Below, in pieces: positions 7,524-15,336 of a stretch of 17,667 nucleotides of DNA (within the stretch, counting starts at the first letter, position 1; each line of letters begins with the position of its first letter). The stretch is taken from the NCBI GenBank assembly GCA_959606705.1, contig CAUHLX010000011.1, positions 1 to 17,667 of the forward strand, in the 5' to 3' direction. Below the pieces are notes generated by a model. That model did not search any database, was not told the origin of the DNA, and worked only from the letters and a program-made list of their open reading frames with translations. This DNA comes from an uncultured Bacillota bacterium (GTDB lineage Bacteria; Bacillota; Clostridia; Peptostreptococcales; Anaerovoracaceae). The position numbers and the translations under genes are program-made.

Positions 7524-8657
7524 ATGAAAGTATTGATTTTGAGCATATCTACGGGGGAAGGGCACCACGCTACGGGGAAAGCGGTGCAGGACTATTTTCA
7601 CAGGATGGGGGTAGAGTGCGCCACGCTGGACGCTTACGAGTATATCGAGCCGCTGTTAAAAAGCCTGGTATCCAAGGGGTACCTGATTTCAACAGCCTAC
7701 ATGCCGAAGCTGTCCTCCCGATTTTACAATTTTGCGGTAAAAAAGACCAAGCCGGTGGCGGATTATTCCGTGAGCAAGCTGACCAACACCTTTATGGCGG
7801 AGGAATTGAAAAGCTATATCGACGGATACCGGCCGGACGCGGTGATCTGTACGCATGTCCTTTCCTCCACCATGATGAGTATATTAAAGGAGCGCCATGA
7901 GATTCCCTGTATTACGGTGGGGGTGGTGACGGATTTTACCCTGCACCCGTTTTGGGAGGAATGCCGGGAGCTGGATTATTATGTGACGCCCAGCGAGCTG
8001 CTGGAATACCAGATGGAGAAAAAGGGACTGGATGTGGAGAAAATGCTGCCCTTTGGGATTCCCATCAAACCGAAGTTTTCCAGACGGACGGACCGACGGG
8101 AGGCCAGAAAGAAGCTGGAGCTGGACCCGGAAATGCGTACCGTTCTCATGATGAGCGGAAGCATGGGCTATGGAAAGATCGACGAATCACTGCTGAAGCT
8201 GGATCAGTTGAAATACGATTTTCAGATCATGGTGGTCTGCGGCAACAACAAACGAATGTATAAAAAGATCGGCAAAATGCTGCCGGAGCTGCGCAAGCCG
8301 GTGAAGGTTTACGGTTTTGTGGACTACATTGATCTGATGATGGACGCGGCGGACTGCATCATAACGAAGCCGGGCGGGATCACCTCTTCGGAGGCGCTGG
8401 CCAAGGGGCTGCCTATGATCATGGTCAATCCCATCCCCGGACACGAGCAGCGCAACGCCGAGTTCATGCTGAACAATGGCATCGCGCTCTACGCCACCAA
8501 GTCGTTTCCGCTGGACGAAGCGGTATTTTCATTGTTCCGCCATCCGAAGCGGATTTCGGATCTGAGACACACCATCGACCTGTACGGAAAGCGCCATTCC
8601 ACCAAGGATCTCTGTGAGTTTTTGGTGGCCAAGGTGGAGGAACGCCAGGGCCTTTAA
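7524..8657 (+). CDS. UgtP/MGDG-synthase-like glycosyltransferase (GT28)
   Basis: The 377-residue product matches the MGDG synthase/UgtP group of glycosyltransferases. The N-terminal acceptor domain starts with ILSISTGEGHHATGKAVQDY, the family's Gly-rich membrane-lipid motif. The C-terminal nucleotide-sugar domain has KPGGITSSEALAKGLP and NPIPGHEQRNAEFM at about residues 280-320. Members transfer glucose or galactose from a UDP-sugar to diacylglycerol at the cytoplasmic face of the membrane, making glycolipids and lipoteichoic-acid anchors; the exact sugar and acceptor here are unknown. The length is normal. The start is supported by GAGGGGA upstream. It converges on the patatin-like gene with only 35 bp between the stops, a chance or functional pairing of lipid genes. 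Confidence 0.88.
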   Translation: MKVLILSISTGEGHHATGKAVQDYFHRMGVECATLDAYEYIEPLLKSLVSKGYLISTAYMPKLSSRFYNFAVKKTKPVADYSVSKLTNTFMAEELKSYIDGYRPDAVICTHVLSSTMMSILKERHEIPCITVGVVTDFTLHPFWEECRELDYYVTPSELLEYQMEKKGLDVEKMLPFGIPIKPKFSRRTDRREARKKLELDPEMRTVLMMSGSMGYGKIDESLLKLDQLKYDFQIMVVCGNNKRMYKKIGKMLPELRKPVKVYGFVDYIDLMMDAADCIITKPGGITSSEALAKGLPMIMVNPIPGHEQRNAEFMLNNGIALYATKSFPLDEAVFSLFRHPKRISDLRHTIDLYGKRHSTKDLCEFLVAKVEERQGL

Positions 8658-8692
8658 AGAGATTCCGCTTGCCAGCAGGTGGTCCCCCGGAT

Positions 8693-9862
8693 TCAGACCA
8701 GTCCTTCGCGGACCAGCCAGAGGGCGGCGCGGACTTCGTCATCAAATAAGGAACGAATCGGCCGGGAGAGGATCAGGTCCTTTTGCCGGCCTTCTTTTTT
8801 GATCCCTTGAGCGGCGAGAAGCGTGATGGTACGGCTGTTCAGCTGTTTTGCCACCCGAACGACGCTGTCCCAAAAGGCTTCGGTCAATTGCGCGGCGGCG
8901 GTTTGCAGCTCGCTGTCCTGCTCCCGTTCATACTTGGCAATCGCTTCCCACAGACGCAGGGCAAACAGCTCCTTTCGATACAGGACCGCCGGGGAAAGCT
9001 CGAAGATCCGCGCGGCAGCCTCGGCGGACTTCAATGTCCGTCGGTCCAATTGTCCCTTGAAGAAGCTGTAATAAGTGCCGTCATAAGCTCCGAAGGCTTT
9101 TAAAGTCTCCAGGTAGCCCAGCCGCATGATCCGATTGGTGTTCCATTGATCGAAGACCATGAAGTTGCCCAGGTCCCAGTGAGACTGGATGAGAGTAAGG
9201 CGGTCGTCCGCCTCCGCTTCCTTTAAACTCCCTTTTCGCACGATTCCTATCGCGTCCAGATTGACGGCAATCACCCGATCCGCGCCTCGCTTCAGGGCCA
9301 TGCCTACGGGAAGGTTGTCCGCGTAGCCTCCGTCTACGTATTTTTTATCATCGATTTCATAGCTCTCCACCGCGGGAAAGCAAGCGCAGCTGGCCAAGAT
9401 GTAGTCCGACAGCTTTCCGATGGGAATATCCTCTCTCCACAGATGGAGAGGGGTCATGGCCGGAAGCTCTACCGTTACCAGGCCCAATTCCACAGGACTT
9501 TGCCGGATGGCGTTCTCGTCCAGATTCTCATTGAGCAGTTTTTTGAGGCCGTCAAAACTGCCGCCGCCCTTTTCCAGGAACTCTCCCAGCTCGATGGCGG
9601 AAAGAGAGAACGCTGTCTGAGTATCCATTCGATTCCACAGGTCTACCGCCATCTCATAGAGCTTTGAATTGTCGGACGCGGCGTCCTGCGCGATGATTGC
9701 GGCGTTGAGACTGCCCACCGAGGTACCGGCCGCCATGTGGATGGGAACGTCCATTTCCCGCAGTGCCTGCCACACGCCGATTTCGTAGGCGCCCCGGGAG
9801 CCTCCGCCACCCAGGACCAGGGCTGCTTTCGCGCGGTGGTCCGTTTCTAATCTTATTTCCAT
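8693..9862 (-). CDS. Patatin-like phospholipase family protein
   Basis: With the start at 9862 the product has 389 residues. The patatin catalytic elements are all present: the oxyanion-hole loop LGGGGSRGAYEIG near the N-terminus, the nucleophile elbow GTSVG (catalytic serine) and DGGYADNLPVG with the catalytic aspartate. The C-terminal half beyond about residue 210 is helical and not recognised. The predicted activity is acyl hydrolase on membrane lipids; no signal peptide is seen, so it is cytoplasmic or membrane-associated. ATG 9862 was chosen over the longer option at 9940 because AAGGAG lies 10 nt upstream of it and because a TATAAT (9911-9916, minus strand) falls inside the longer reading frame. 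The gene ends in TGA. Confidence 0.88.
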   Translation of the reverse strand: MEIRLETDHRAKAALVLGGGGSRGAYEIGVWQALREMDVPIHMAAGTSVGSLNAAIIAQDAASDNSKLYEMAVDLWNRMDTQTAFSLSAIELGEFLEKGGGSFDGLKKLLNENLDENAIRQSPVELGLVTVELPAMTPLHLWREDIPIGKLSDYILASCACFPAVESYEIDDKKYVDGGYADNLPVGMALKRGADRVIAVNLDAIGIVRKGSLKEAEADDRLTLIQSHWDLGNFMVFDQWNTNRIMRLGYLETLKAFGAYDGTYYSFFKGQLDRRTLKSAEAAARIFELSPAVLYRKELFALRLWEAIAKYEREQDSELQTAAAQLTEAFWDSVVRVAKQLNSRTITLLAAQGIKKEGRQKDLILSRPIRSLFDDEVRAALWLVREGLV

Positions 9863-9910
9863 TTTATAATCGCTCCTTCTCATCGTCTTAGGATTTGTGG
9901 ATTGCCGGGG

Positions 9911-9916
9911 ATTATA
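9911..9916 (-). promoter_or_regulatory. Probable -10 element of the patatin-like gene
   Basis: A perfect TATAAT on the minus strand, preceded by AGG. No good -35 element is seen 17 bp upstream. A transcript would start near 9904, about 42 nt before the ATG at 9862. Confidence 0.45.
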
Positions 9917-9980
9917 CCTGTTCTGGCCGCAGTCTATCACAATCCCGCGTCATTTTCAATGTACGAGAGGCTCACAAATA

Positions 9981-9989
9981 TGATAGAAT
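9981..9989 (+). promoter_or_regulatory. Extended -10 promoter for the tRNA-binding protein gene
   Basis: TGATAGAAT is a TGn-extended -10 element about 33 bp upstream of ATG 10023. No clear -35 is present. Confidence 0.4.
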
Positions 9990-10022
9990 AAACTAAAAAT
10001 CGTAATTACGGGAGGATATGAG

Positions 10023-10373
10023 ATGAGCGGTGAAGGAAAAGAAACGATTTCCGTCGATTTGCTGGATCGATTGGATATTCGGGTCGGTGAGATCTTGAGT
10101 GTGGAGGATGTTCCCCAGTCGAAAAAGCTGGTAAAGCTGACGGTGGACTTCGGGGAGTTCCGGCGGACGATCCTGGTGGGGATGAAGGGAGAACGGGAGG
10201 ACCCTCGGGAAATCGAGGGAAAGCAGGCCCTGTTCGTAGTGAATTTGGAGCCGCGCAAAATGGCAGGGGAGCTGTCGGAGGGGATGCTGTTTGACATCGG
10301 GTACGCCGACGGACTGACACCGGTGCTGGCGATGCCGGAAAAACCGGTTCCCAACGGGACTAAGGCCGGTTGA
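10023..10373 (+). CDS. Small tRNA-binding OB-fold protein (CsaA/MetRS C-terminal-like)
   Basis: The 116-residue product is a stand-alone EMAPII-type OB fold. The segment DIRVGEILSVEDVPQSKKLV, followed by LTVDFGEFRRTILVGM and FVVNLEPRKMAGELSEGM, matches the tRNA-binding domain found at the C-terminus of methionyl-tRNA synthetase and in CsaA. It spans nearly the whole protein, with no synthetase domain attached. CsaA-type proteins bind tRNA or act as export-related chaperones; which role applies here is unknown. GGGAGG lies upstream of the start. The next gene follows after 65 bp in the same direction without a clear terminator, so the two may be co-transcribed. A 9-bp stem (10375-10383 with 10401-10409) lies in that gap. 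Confidence 0.85.
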   Translation: MSGEGKETISVDLLDRLDIRVGEILSVEDVPQSKKLVKLTVDFGEFRRTILVGMKGEREDPREIEGKQALFVVNLEPRKMAGELSEGMLFDIGYADGLTPVLAMPEKPVPNGTKAG

Positions 10374-10438
10374 GACGGCTGAAAAACAGTAAATTTTGTG
10401 TTCGGCCGTAGGAAAGAGAGAACGGAGGAGGAAAGGTC

Positions 10439-11365
10439 ATGCTGTCAAAAGATCGATTTGCAAAGGACCCGGGAGCTTGGTGCGGGTTAAACCGGCCTCA
10501 GCTGTCGGAGCGGGAAGCGGATGTGGTAATTTTCGGGATTCCTTTTGACCAAGGAGTCAGTTATCGCGGAGGGGCCGGTGAAGGGCCGAGTGTGCTGCGT
10601 CAAAACACGTTTACGTCCACGCCCTTTACGGAGCGTCTGGAATCGATGGACGAGCTCATCGTGTTTGACGGAGGGGATTTTAAAGAAGAAGAACGATCCC
10701 GGCTGTTTGCGGAGGTCAAGGACTACGTAGCCGAGCTGGTACGGCAAAAGAAGTTTTTCACCATGGTGGGAGGAGATCATTCCGTGACCATCCCCGTGGA
10801 GGCCGGCATCGATCAGGGGCTGGAAGAGCCCTTTGGAATCATTCACATCGACGCCCACTTCGATCTCTGCGATTCGCTGGGAGGCGATCCGTTGTCCCAC
10901 GGTTCGGTACAGCGGCGGGCGCTGGACCTGCCTCATGTGGAGGGCCCGGAGAATCTTTACTTTGTGGGAATCCGTTCCATTGAGCCGGATGAATACGCTT
11001 TTAAACAGCACAACGCGGTTCGGGTGCGCACGGCTTACGACTGCTGCCGTTTTGGGATCGAACGGGTGGCGGAGGACGTCATCGAACGGATGAATCGATT
11101 CAAGCACGTATATATCACTTATGATATTGACAGCCTGGACCCGGCCTACGCTGCGGGAACGGGCACGCCGCAGTTCGGGGGGCTCACCAGCCGGCAGGCG
11201 CTGGAGCTGCTGCGGATGCTGTTTGAGAATCTGCCGGTGATCGGTTTTGATGTGGTTGAGGTGGCGCCTTCTCTGGATCCGTCTCTGACCTCCATGTTTG
11301 CGGCTAGGAAGATTATTACGGAGTGCTGGGGGCATCAGGCGCGAAAGCTAGGGAAGCTGAGGTAA
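10439..11365 (+). CDS. Agmatinase/guanidinobutyrase-family ureohydrolase
   Basis: The 308-residue product carries every metal ligand of the arginase-agmatinase fold: GGDHS (His114), DAHFD (Asp138, His140, Asp142) and DIDSLDP (Asp229, Asp231), plus the catalytic Glu in VVEVAP (Glu274) and SHG near 153-155. GTGTPQFGGLT is the agmatinase-type substrate loop. The enzyme would use two Mn ions to hydrolyse a guanidino compound to urea and an amine. Agmatine, guanidinobutyrate and related substrates cannot be told apart from sequence, and no other polyamine gene is nearby. The start follows GGAGGAGGAAAGG. The final 34 bp of the gene and 14 bp after it recur downstream in a direct repeat. Confidence 0.87.
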   Translation: MLSKDRFAKDPGAWCGLNRPQLSEREADVVIFGIPFDQGVSYRGGAGEGPSVLRQNTFTSTPFTERLESMDELIVFDGGDFKEEERSRLFAEVKDYVAELVRQKKFFTMVGGDHSVTIPVEAGIDQGLEEPFGIIHIDAHFDLCDSLGGDPLSHGSVQRRALDLPHVEGPENLYFVGIRSIEPDEYAFKQHNAVRVRTAYDCCRFGIERVAEDVIERMNRFKHVYITYDIDSLDPAYAAGTGTPQFGGLTSRQALELLRMLFENLPVIGFDVVEVAPSLDPSLTSMFAARKIITECWGHQARKLGKLR

Positions 11366-11379
11366 CAGTCGAAGGGCGC
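11331..11379 (+). repeat. 49-bp direct repeat, copy 1 (3' end of the ureohydrolase gene)
   Basis: This copy covers the last codons and TAA of the ureohydrolase gene plus 14 bp. It matches the copy at 11440-11488 at 45 of 49 positions, with a 109-bp offset. Confidence 0.85.
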
Positions 11380-11439
11380 CTTCCTCCGCCTGCGGCTTTG
11401 CTGTCCGTTTTTCCAATGCGGCTAAAGCCGCGGAAAAAA

Positions 11440-11488
11440 GGCATCAGGCGCGAAAGCTAGGAAAGCTGAGGTAACGGTCAAGGGGCGC
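11440..11488 (+). repeat. 49-bp direct repeat, copy 2 (non-coding)
   Basis: A second copy of the ureohydrolase 3' end, now outside any gene, differing at four positions. The 60 bp between the copies holds a small GCGGC/GCCGC stem but no T-tract, so no convincing terminator was found in the 213-bp stretch between the ureohydrolase and the radical SAM gene. Confidence 0.8.
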
Positions 11489-11535
11489 GCAAAGAAACGG
11501 AAGAAAAAATTTCTAAAACAGGAAACAAAAATAAG

Positions 11536-11564
11536 TTGAACCTTTATTCTTCGTAAGGTAAAAT
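11536..11564 (+). promoter_or_regulatory. Sigma-A promoter of the radical SAM/DUF4130 unit
   Basis: TTGAAC at 11536-11541 and TAAAAT at 11559-11564, separated by exactly 17 bp. Transcription would begin near 11571. This argues against the TTG at 11579 as the start of the next gene, since the leader would be only about 8 nt. Confidence 0.7.
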
Positions 11565-11641
11565 GAGAACAGAGGTTCTTGTTTATTTTTGAGACTGTGA
11601 GAAGGGGGATCGCCGCGGCTGTCGCGGCGAAAAACGGAGCA

Positions 11642-13192
11642 ATGCTGCGCACATCGATGGAAAAGCTTCGGATTTTAGCGGACAGCGCAAAATATGACGT
11701 GTCCTGCGCCACCAGTGGAGTGGAACGAAAAAATGTGGGACGGATGGGCAACGCTTCCTGCGCGGGGATCTGTCATTCCTGGTCAGCGGACGGACGGTGC
11801 ATTTCTCTGCTTAAGGTGCTGATGACCAACGACTGCGTTTACGACTGTGAGTACTGTGTCAACAGACGATCGGCCGACGCCGCCAGAGCTTCCTTCGAGC
11901 CCGGAGAGCTGGCGGATCTTACCATGGAATTTTACCGCCGAAATTATATTGAAGGTCTGTTTATCAGTTCCGCGGTGGAGGTCTCTCCGGATTACACCGC
12001 GGAGCGTATTTTGAGGTGCCTTTGGCTGCTGCGAGAGGAGCATCTGTTCGCGGGCTATATCCACGCCAAGGTTATTCCGGGAGTGTCTCAGGAGCTGGTG
12101 GCTCAGATCGGAATGTTGGCGGATCGTCTCAGCGTGAACATCGAACTGCCCAGCAGCGAAAGTCTGGGACTGCTGGCGCCCCAGAAAAAACCCAAGGGGA
12201 TCTTTACCCCCATGAGACAGATCACCAATACGATACAAGAGCAGAAGGCGCTGGGGGGAGGCGGAAAAAAGTCTCGGGCCGGCGGAATGCCGGTGGGCGG
12301 CGGGGCTGACGTGAATAGAGACAGTCAAAAGCTGATTGACGATATGGCGGTGGGCGGAACGGCGGCGCATCCCGATCGCGTGCCGGACCCCGAGGAACAG
12401 GGCCGAGCGCTGAGGGCAAAGGGGGCCTTGCTGGACGAAGAGGGACAGCCTCTCATGATAGCGGGAAGAAAAAAGCGGTACAAGGAGAAATTTGCGCCAG
12501 CCGGCCAGTCCACGCAGATGATCGTGGGAGCTTCAAAGGAAAGCGATTTGCAGATCATCAAACTGTCGGAACGTCTTTATCAGACCTTTCGGATGAAGAG
12601 GGTTTATTTTTCCGCATATATTCCGGTGAGGGAGTCACCGGTACTGCCGGGGCTTCTCACCGATCCCCCTCTGGCCAGAGAGCATCGACTGTATCAAGCG
12701 GACTGGCTGCTGCGCTATTACGGCTTCGGCGCGGAGGAAATTCTGGACGAAACCCATCCTTTTTTGGACTCCGATTTGGACCCCAAGATCGTGTGGGCGC
12801 TGCGGCACATCGAACAGTTCCCCATGGAGATCAACAAGGTATCCTATGAAGAGCTTTTGAGAATCCCGGGAGTGGGAGCCATCTCCGCCAGGCGGATCGT
12901 CCGTCAGCGGCGCGTGGCGGCGGTGAAGTTTGACGATCTGAAAAAAATAGGAGTGGTGGTTAAGCGAGCCAAGTTTTTTCTCACCTGCTGCGGCCGGTAT
13001 TACGGCGGCATCGATATCGCTCCCGAGCGGATTAAGAATGAGGTGCTTTCTGCGGAACGGATTAAGCAAAGTTTATCACCGATAAACGAAGAACAGCAAA
13101 TTTCAATGTTTTCCGCCGCTGGATCTCTGCTTTCCACTCCGGCTCCCGCACAGATGAAAGGAGGGGAAGGCCTTGCTGGACTATCTGTATGA
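11642..13192 (+). CDS. Radical SAM putative DNA modification/repair protein (TIGR03916-like)
   Basis: From ATG 11642 the product has 516 residues. The conserved N-terminal part reads EKLRILADSAKYDVSC, then GICHSWSADGRCISLLKVL, and contains the radical SAM cluster motif CVYDCEYC (Cys65, Cys69, Cys72 from this start). FYRRNYIEGLFISSAV and SVNIELPSSESLGLLAPQK follow. A helix-hairpin-helix, LLRIPGVGAISARRIV, near the C-terminus suggests DNA binding. The family, called putative DNA modification/repair, accompanies DUF4130 or uracil-DNA-glycosylase-linked proteins; its reaction is unknown. A Gly-rich low-complexity insertion of roughly 70 residues (about 12251-12469) separates TIQEQKALG from KKRYKEKFAPAGQSTQ, which lie close together in relatives. 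The start is uncertain: GGAG sits only 2 nt before ATG 11642; in-frame GTG 11597 and TTG 11579 are alternatives, and a 7-bp hairpin lies at 11611-11629. It overlaps the next gene by 20 bp. Confidence 0.85.
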   Translation: MLRTSMEKLRILADSAKYDVSCATSGVERKNVGRMGNASCAGICHSWSADGRCISLLKVLMTNDCVYDCEYCVNRRSADAARASFEPGELADLTMEFYRRNYIEGLFISSAVEVSPDYTAERILRCLWLLREEHLFAGYIHAKVIPGVSQELVAQIGMLADRLSVNIELPSSESLGLLAPQKKPKGIFTPMRQITNTIQEQKALGGGGKKSRAGGMPVGGGADVNRDSQKLIDDMAVGGTAAHPDRVPDPEEQGRALRAKGALLDEEGQPLMIAGRKKRYKEKFAPAGQSTQMIVGASKESDLQIIKLSERLYQTFRMKRVYFSAYIPVRESPVLPGLLTDPPLAREHRLYQADWLLRYYGFGAEEILDETHPFLDSDLDPKIVWALRHIEQFPMEINKVSYEELLRIPGVGAISARRIVRQRRVAAVKFDDLKKIGVVVKRAKFFLTCCGRYYGGIDIAPERIKNEVLSAERIKQSLSPINEEQQISMFSAAGSLLSTPAPAQMKGGEGLAGLSV

Positions 13193-13916
13193 CGGCACGT
13201 TCGAAGGATTTCTCACCTGTGTGTTCGCGCATTACTATGAAGAGAAAGCCGCAGGGATTTATCCTGAGACCTCCTACCAAATCGGTCTGCTGCATCAGGC
13301 ACAAAGCGTGATCACGGAGCCGGAAAAGGCGGACCGGGTTTCCCGGGCCATCGAAGGGAAAATCTCCACGGAAGCGCTGCAGCGGGTCTACTGTGTGCTG
13401 CTGTCGTCGGAGCCGGAGAAGGAGATGACCGCTCTGAACTATATTCGCTTGGGGTTCCAAATCGGCGGCCGAATCGACCGTCTGCATGGCAACTCCATCG
13501 TTTACACCGCCCAGAAGATCGAAAGACGGGTGAAAGGGGAAACGCACCGACTCTGCGGACTGATCCGTTTTTCCGTGTTGGCCATGGGAGAGCGGGAGCT
13601 TCTATACTCCAAGATTACACCGGATCACGATGTGGCAGAGCTGCTGGCACCCCATTTTACGGACCGTTATAAAAACGATCCCTTTATTATTCACGATGTC
13701 AGAAGAGGAAAGGCGCTGTTTTCCCAGCCGGCAGGCTGGTACATTGCGCCTCTTTCGGAGCGGGAGCTGCCGGAGGAAACGGCGGATGAAACCTTTTATC
13801 GGGCGCTGTGGAAGAAATACTTTGAGACCATTGCCATCAAAGAGCGGATCAATCCGCGCTGTCAACGGAATTTCATGCCGGCTCGCTACTGGGACAATCT
13901 GACGGAAATGCATTGA
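13173..13916 (+). CDS. DUF4130 probable DNA metabolism protein (TIGR03915-like)
   Basis: The 247-residue product starts LDYLYDGTFEGFLTCVFAHYYE, the hallmark of the DUF4130 family, and also carries LNYIRLGFQIGGRIDRLHGN and HRLCGLIRF. The end FYRALWKKYFETIAIKERINPRCQRNFMPARYW is likewise conserved. The family is found next to radical SAM proteins like the one upstream and in some organisms is fused to a uracil-DNA glycosylase domain; no such domain is fused or adjacent here. Its biochemical role is unknown, and a joint DNA-repair role is inferred from that association. The start is TTG with a strong AAAGGAGG site at 13157-13164, inside the upstream gene's last codons, so translation is probably coupled. 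The gene ends in TGA. Confidence 0.85.
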   Translation: MLDYLYDGTFEGFLTCVFAHYYEEKAAGIYPETSYQIGLLHQAQSVITEPEKADRVSRAIEGKISTEALQRVYCVLLSSEPEKEMTALNYIRLGFQIGGRIDRLHGNSIVYTAQKIERRVKGETHRLCGLIRFSVLAMGERELLYSKITPDHDVAELLAPHFTDRYKNDPFIIHDVRRGKALFSQPAGWYIAPLSERELPEETADETFYRALWKKYFETIAIKERINPRCQRNFMPARYWDNLTEMH

Positions 13917-14027
13917 AGCTTCATTTTTCTCGGAGCTTTAAAGTGACCGATCCATCCGATTTGTCTGTGGTATTATAGTATTAGGTCAAAGAGGGAAAAG
14001 AGTTCCTCGGAAAGTAAAATGAGTGGA

Positions 14028-14056
14028 AAGGAAGCGCCTGGGGCGCTTCTTTTTTA
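14028..14056 (+). terminator. Intrinsic terminator after the radical SAM/DUF4130 unit
   Basis: GAAGCGCC (14031-14038) pairs perfectly with GGCGCTTC (14042-14049) around a 3-nt loop, followed by a run of six T. The stem can extend with AAG. It lies within the 281-bp gap between the DUF4130 gene and the next gene; the rest of the gap has a TATTAT near 13972 and a small 7-bp stem at 14126-14147, but no gene I can support. Confidence 0.85.
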
Positions 14057-14197
14057 TACGTTTTTTTCTGCCGGAAAGACCTTCGAAGACCAGCCAATTT
14101 GCGGGAACGGGATCGATCAAACGGAGATCATCAGCTAGCGGGTGATCGAGGTTGGTAGATAAAATTATTATTTCAAAGGTGAGAAGAAAGAAGAGGT

Positions 14198-15208
14198 ATG
14201 GAGATGAGAAACACGAACATGATGAATGACGAACGCGCCGTAACCATGCATTATTACGCCTATCTGAATGATCAGGACGTGGTGGAGATGGTAATGGGAC
14301 TGCCTTCGGAGATTACGGATTCCCACTATATTCCCATCGAATCGGAAGATCAGAGTCTGGTGGGGAAATGGTACAACAGGGCAACCGGAGAATTTGAGGA
14401 TAAAATGTTTTACTACGCCGTGCTGGATGAGAAGGACATCGTGACCGAGGTCATTGCGCTGCCTTCCCAGATCACAGACGAAAAGAAGATTTTGATTCCC
14501 ACCTATGATCAGAGCCTGGTAGGCAAATGGTATAACCGTGCCACCGGACAATTCGGACCGGTGCCGATCCACGTGCTGGCCAAAGCGAACACCGGTGAAA
14601 TCAACACCTTGAAGGCAGATGGAACCCCGGAGGATCGGTGGCTGAGCGCGAAGCTGGCGGAGATCGACTCCAAGCTGTCCGATTTGTCCGTTGGAGTTCA
14701 GAGCGGCTATAAAGCAAGATTTCGGGTCAAAGACAACCAGCAGATGACCTCGGATTGGACCGGTGGAAAGGAACTGACCTTTCACTTCGACACCGGGATT
14801 CCGGGGTATTTCCCCAAGATGATTCGCTTGGTCGATCCGATGACTTCCAAGTCCGGGTTTGTCGCCGACTTGTATATCGTGAAAAATCCCGACGGTACGG
14901 TGAACAATGCCTACGTGGACAAACGCTTCGTGGGGACACGCCGTACGGAAATGGGCAGCGCACCCAGACTACAGGAAATCGACAATATTGAGATGAGTAA
15001 AGTCGTATTCTCCGCGGGATATTCCGGTGGGAAATACTATGACGATGGTGGCAGCGCATTTGTGGAGAACTTTTCACAGACGGATTACGGGGAGGTGGAG
15101 ATCAACCATTTCAACTACACCGAGGATAGTCTGACTTTTAAAATGTACGTATTGGACGATGCGGTCGGTATGTATACCACGATGGATTTGTACGGATACG
15201 TGTACTAA
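14198..15208 (+). CDS. Hypothetical protein with two 48-residue repeats, possibly phage-tail-like
   Basis: The 336-residue product is not a family I can name. Residues 19-66 and 72-119 are clear duplicates, each starting YYA.L and ending DQSLVGKWYNRATG.F. A short linker that could be helical or coiled (WLSAKLAEIDSKLSDLS, about residues 148-165) leads to a C-terminal domain rich in beta-forming and aromatic residues. There is no signal peptide or membrane segment. Repeated WYNRATG-type modules occur in tail-appendage proteins of phages and phage-like particles; that link is a recollection of pattern, not proof, and no other phage gene is near. AGAAGAGG precedes ATG 14198, with an alternative ATG at 14204. 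It stands alone between two strong terminators. Confidence 0.75.
   Translation: MEMRNTNMMNDERAVTMHYYAYLNDQDVVEMVMGLPSEITDSHYIPIESEDQSLVGKWYNRATGEFEDKMFYYAVLDEKDIVTEVIALPSQITDEKKILIPTYDQSLVGKWYNRATGQFGPVPIHVLAKANTGEINTLKADGTPEDRWLSAKLAEIDSKLSDLSVGVQSGYKARFRVKDNQQMTSDWTGGKELTFHFDTGIPGYFPKMIRLVDPMTSKSGFVADLYIVKNPDGTVNNAYVDKRFVGTRRTEMGSAPRLQEIDNIEMSKVVFSAGYSGGKYYDDGGSAFVENFSQTDYGEVEINHFNYTEDSLTFKMYVLDDAVGMYTTMDLYGYVY
14252..14554 (+). repeat. Coding tandem repeat: two 48-codon modules
   Basis: Module 1 spans 14252-14395 and module 2 spans 14411-14554. They share the pattern YYA.L...D.V..V..LPS.ITD and an identical DQSLVGKWYNRATG. The DNA copies have diverged at many synonymous sites, so the duplication is old. 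Confidence 0.8.
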
Positions 15209-15237
15209 AATCCACATTTCATCGGAAGTGTTCATTT

Positions 15238-15275
15238 ACCCAAGGCGGCATAGCGCAAGCTATGCCGCCTTGGGT
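15238..15275. terminator. Strong intrinsic terminator with GCAA tetraloop
   Basis: Arms 15239-15254 and 15259-15274 are perfect complements over 16 bp, with one further A-T pair outside, and enclose a GCAA (GNRA-type) loop; TTTT follows. It ends the transcript of the orphan gene 30 bp after its TAA. Confidence 0.9.
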
Positions 15276-15336
15276 TTTGCCGTTCAAAGGATTGTGAGGC
15301 TTCCGTTCGCAGAAAATTACCTGTGCCGAAGAAATG

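Noticed and set aside
9863..9940. Longer start at 9940 for the patatin-like gene
   Set aside because: A TATAAT element lies within the extra codons and no ribosome binding site precedes 9940; the start at 9862 has AAGGAG.
10487..11335. Open frame of 282 codons on the minus strand opposite the ureohydrolase gene
   Set aside because: It is fully antisense to a gene with all metal-binding motifs, and its own translation shows no recognisable family.
11611..11629. 7-bp hairpin in the radical SAM leader as a regulatory element
   Set aside because: The stem is perfect but no T-tract or alternative structure supports attenuation; it may only affect start-site choice.
14019..14138. Small frame starting ATG near 14019 and ending in TAG
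   Set aside because: Only 39 codons, a weak ribosome binding site, and the intrinsic terminator lies within it.
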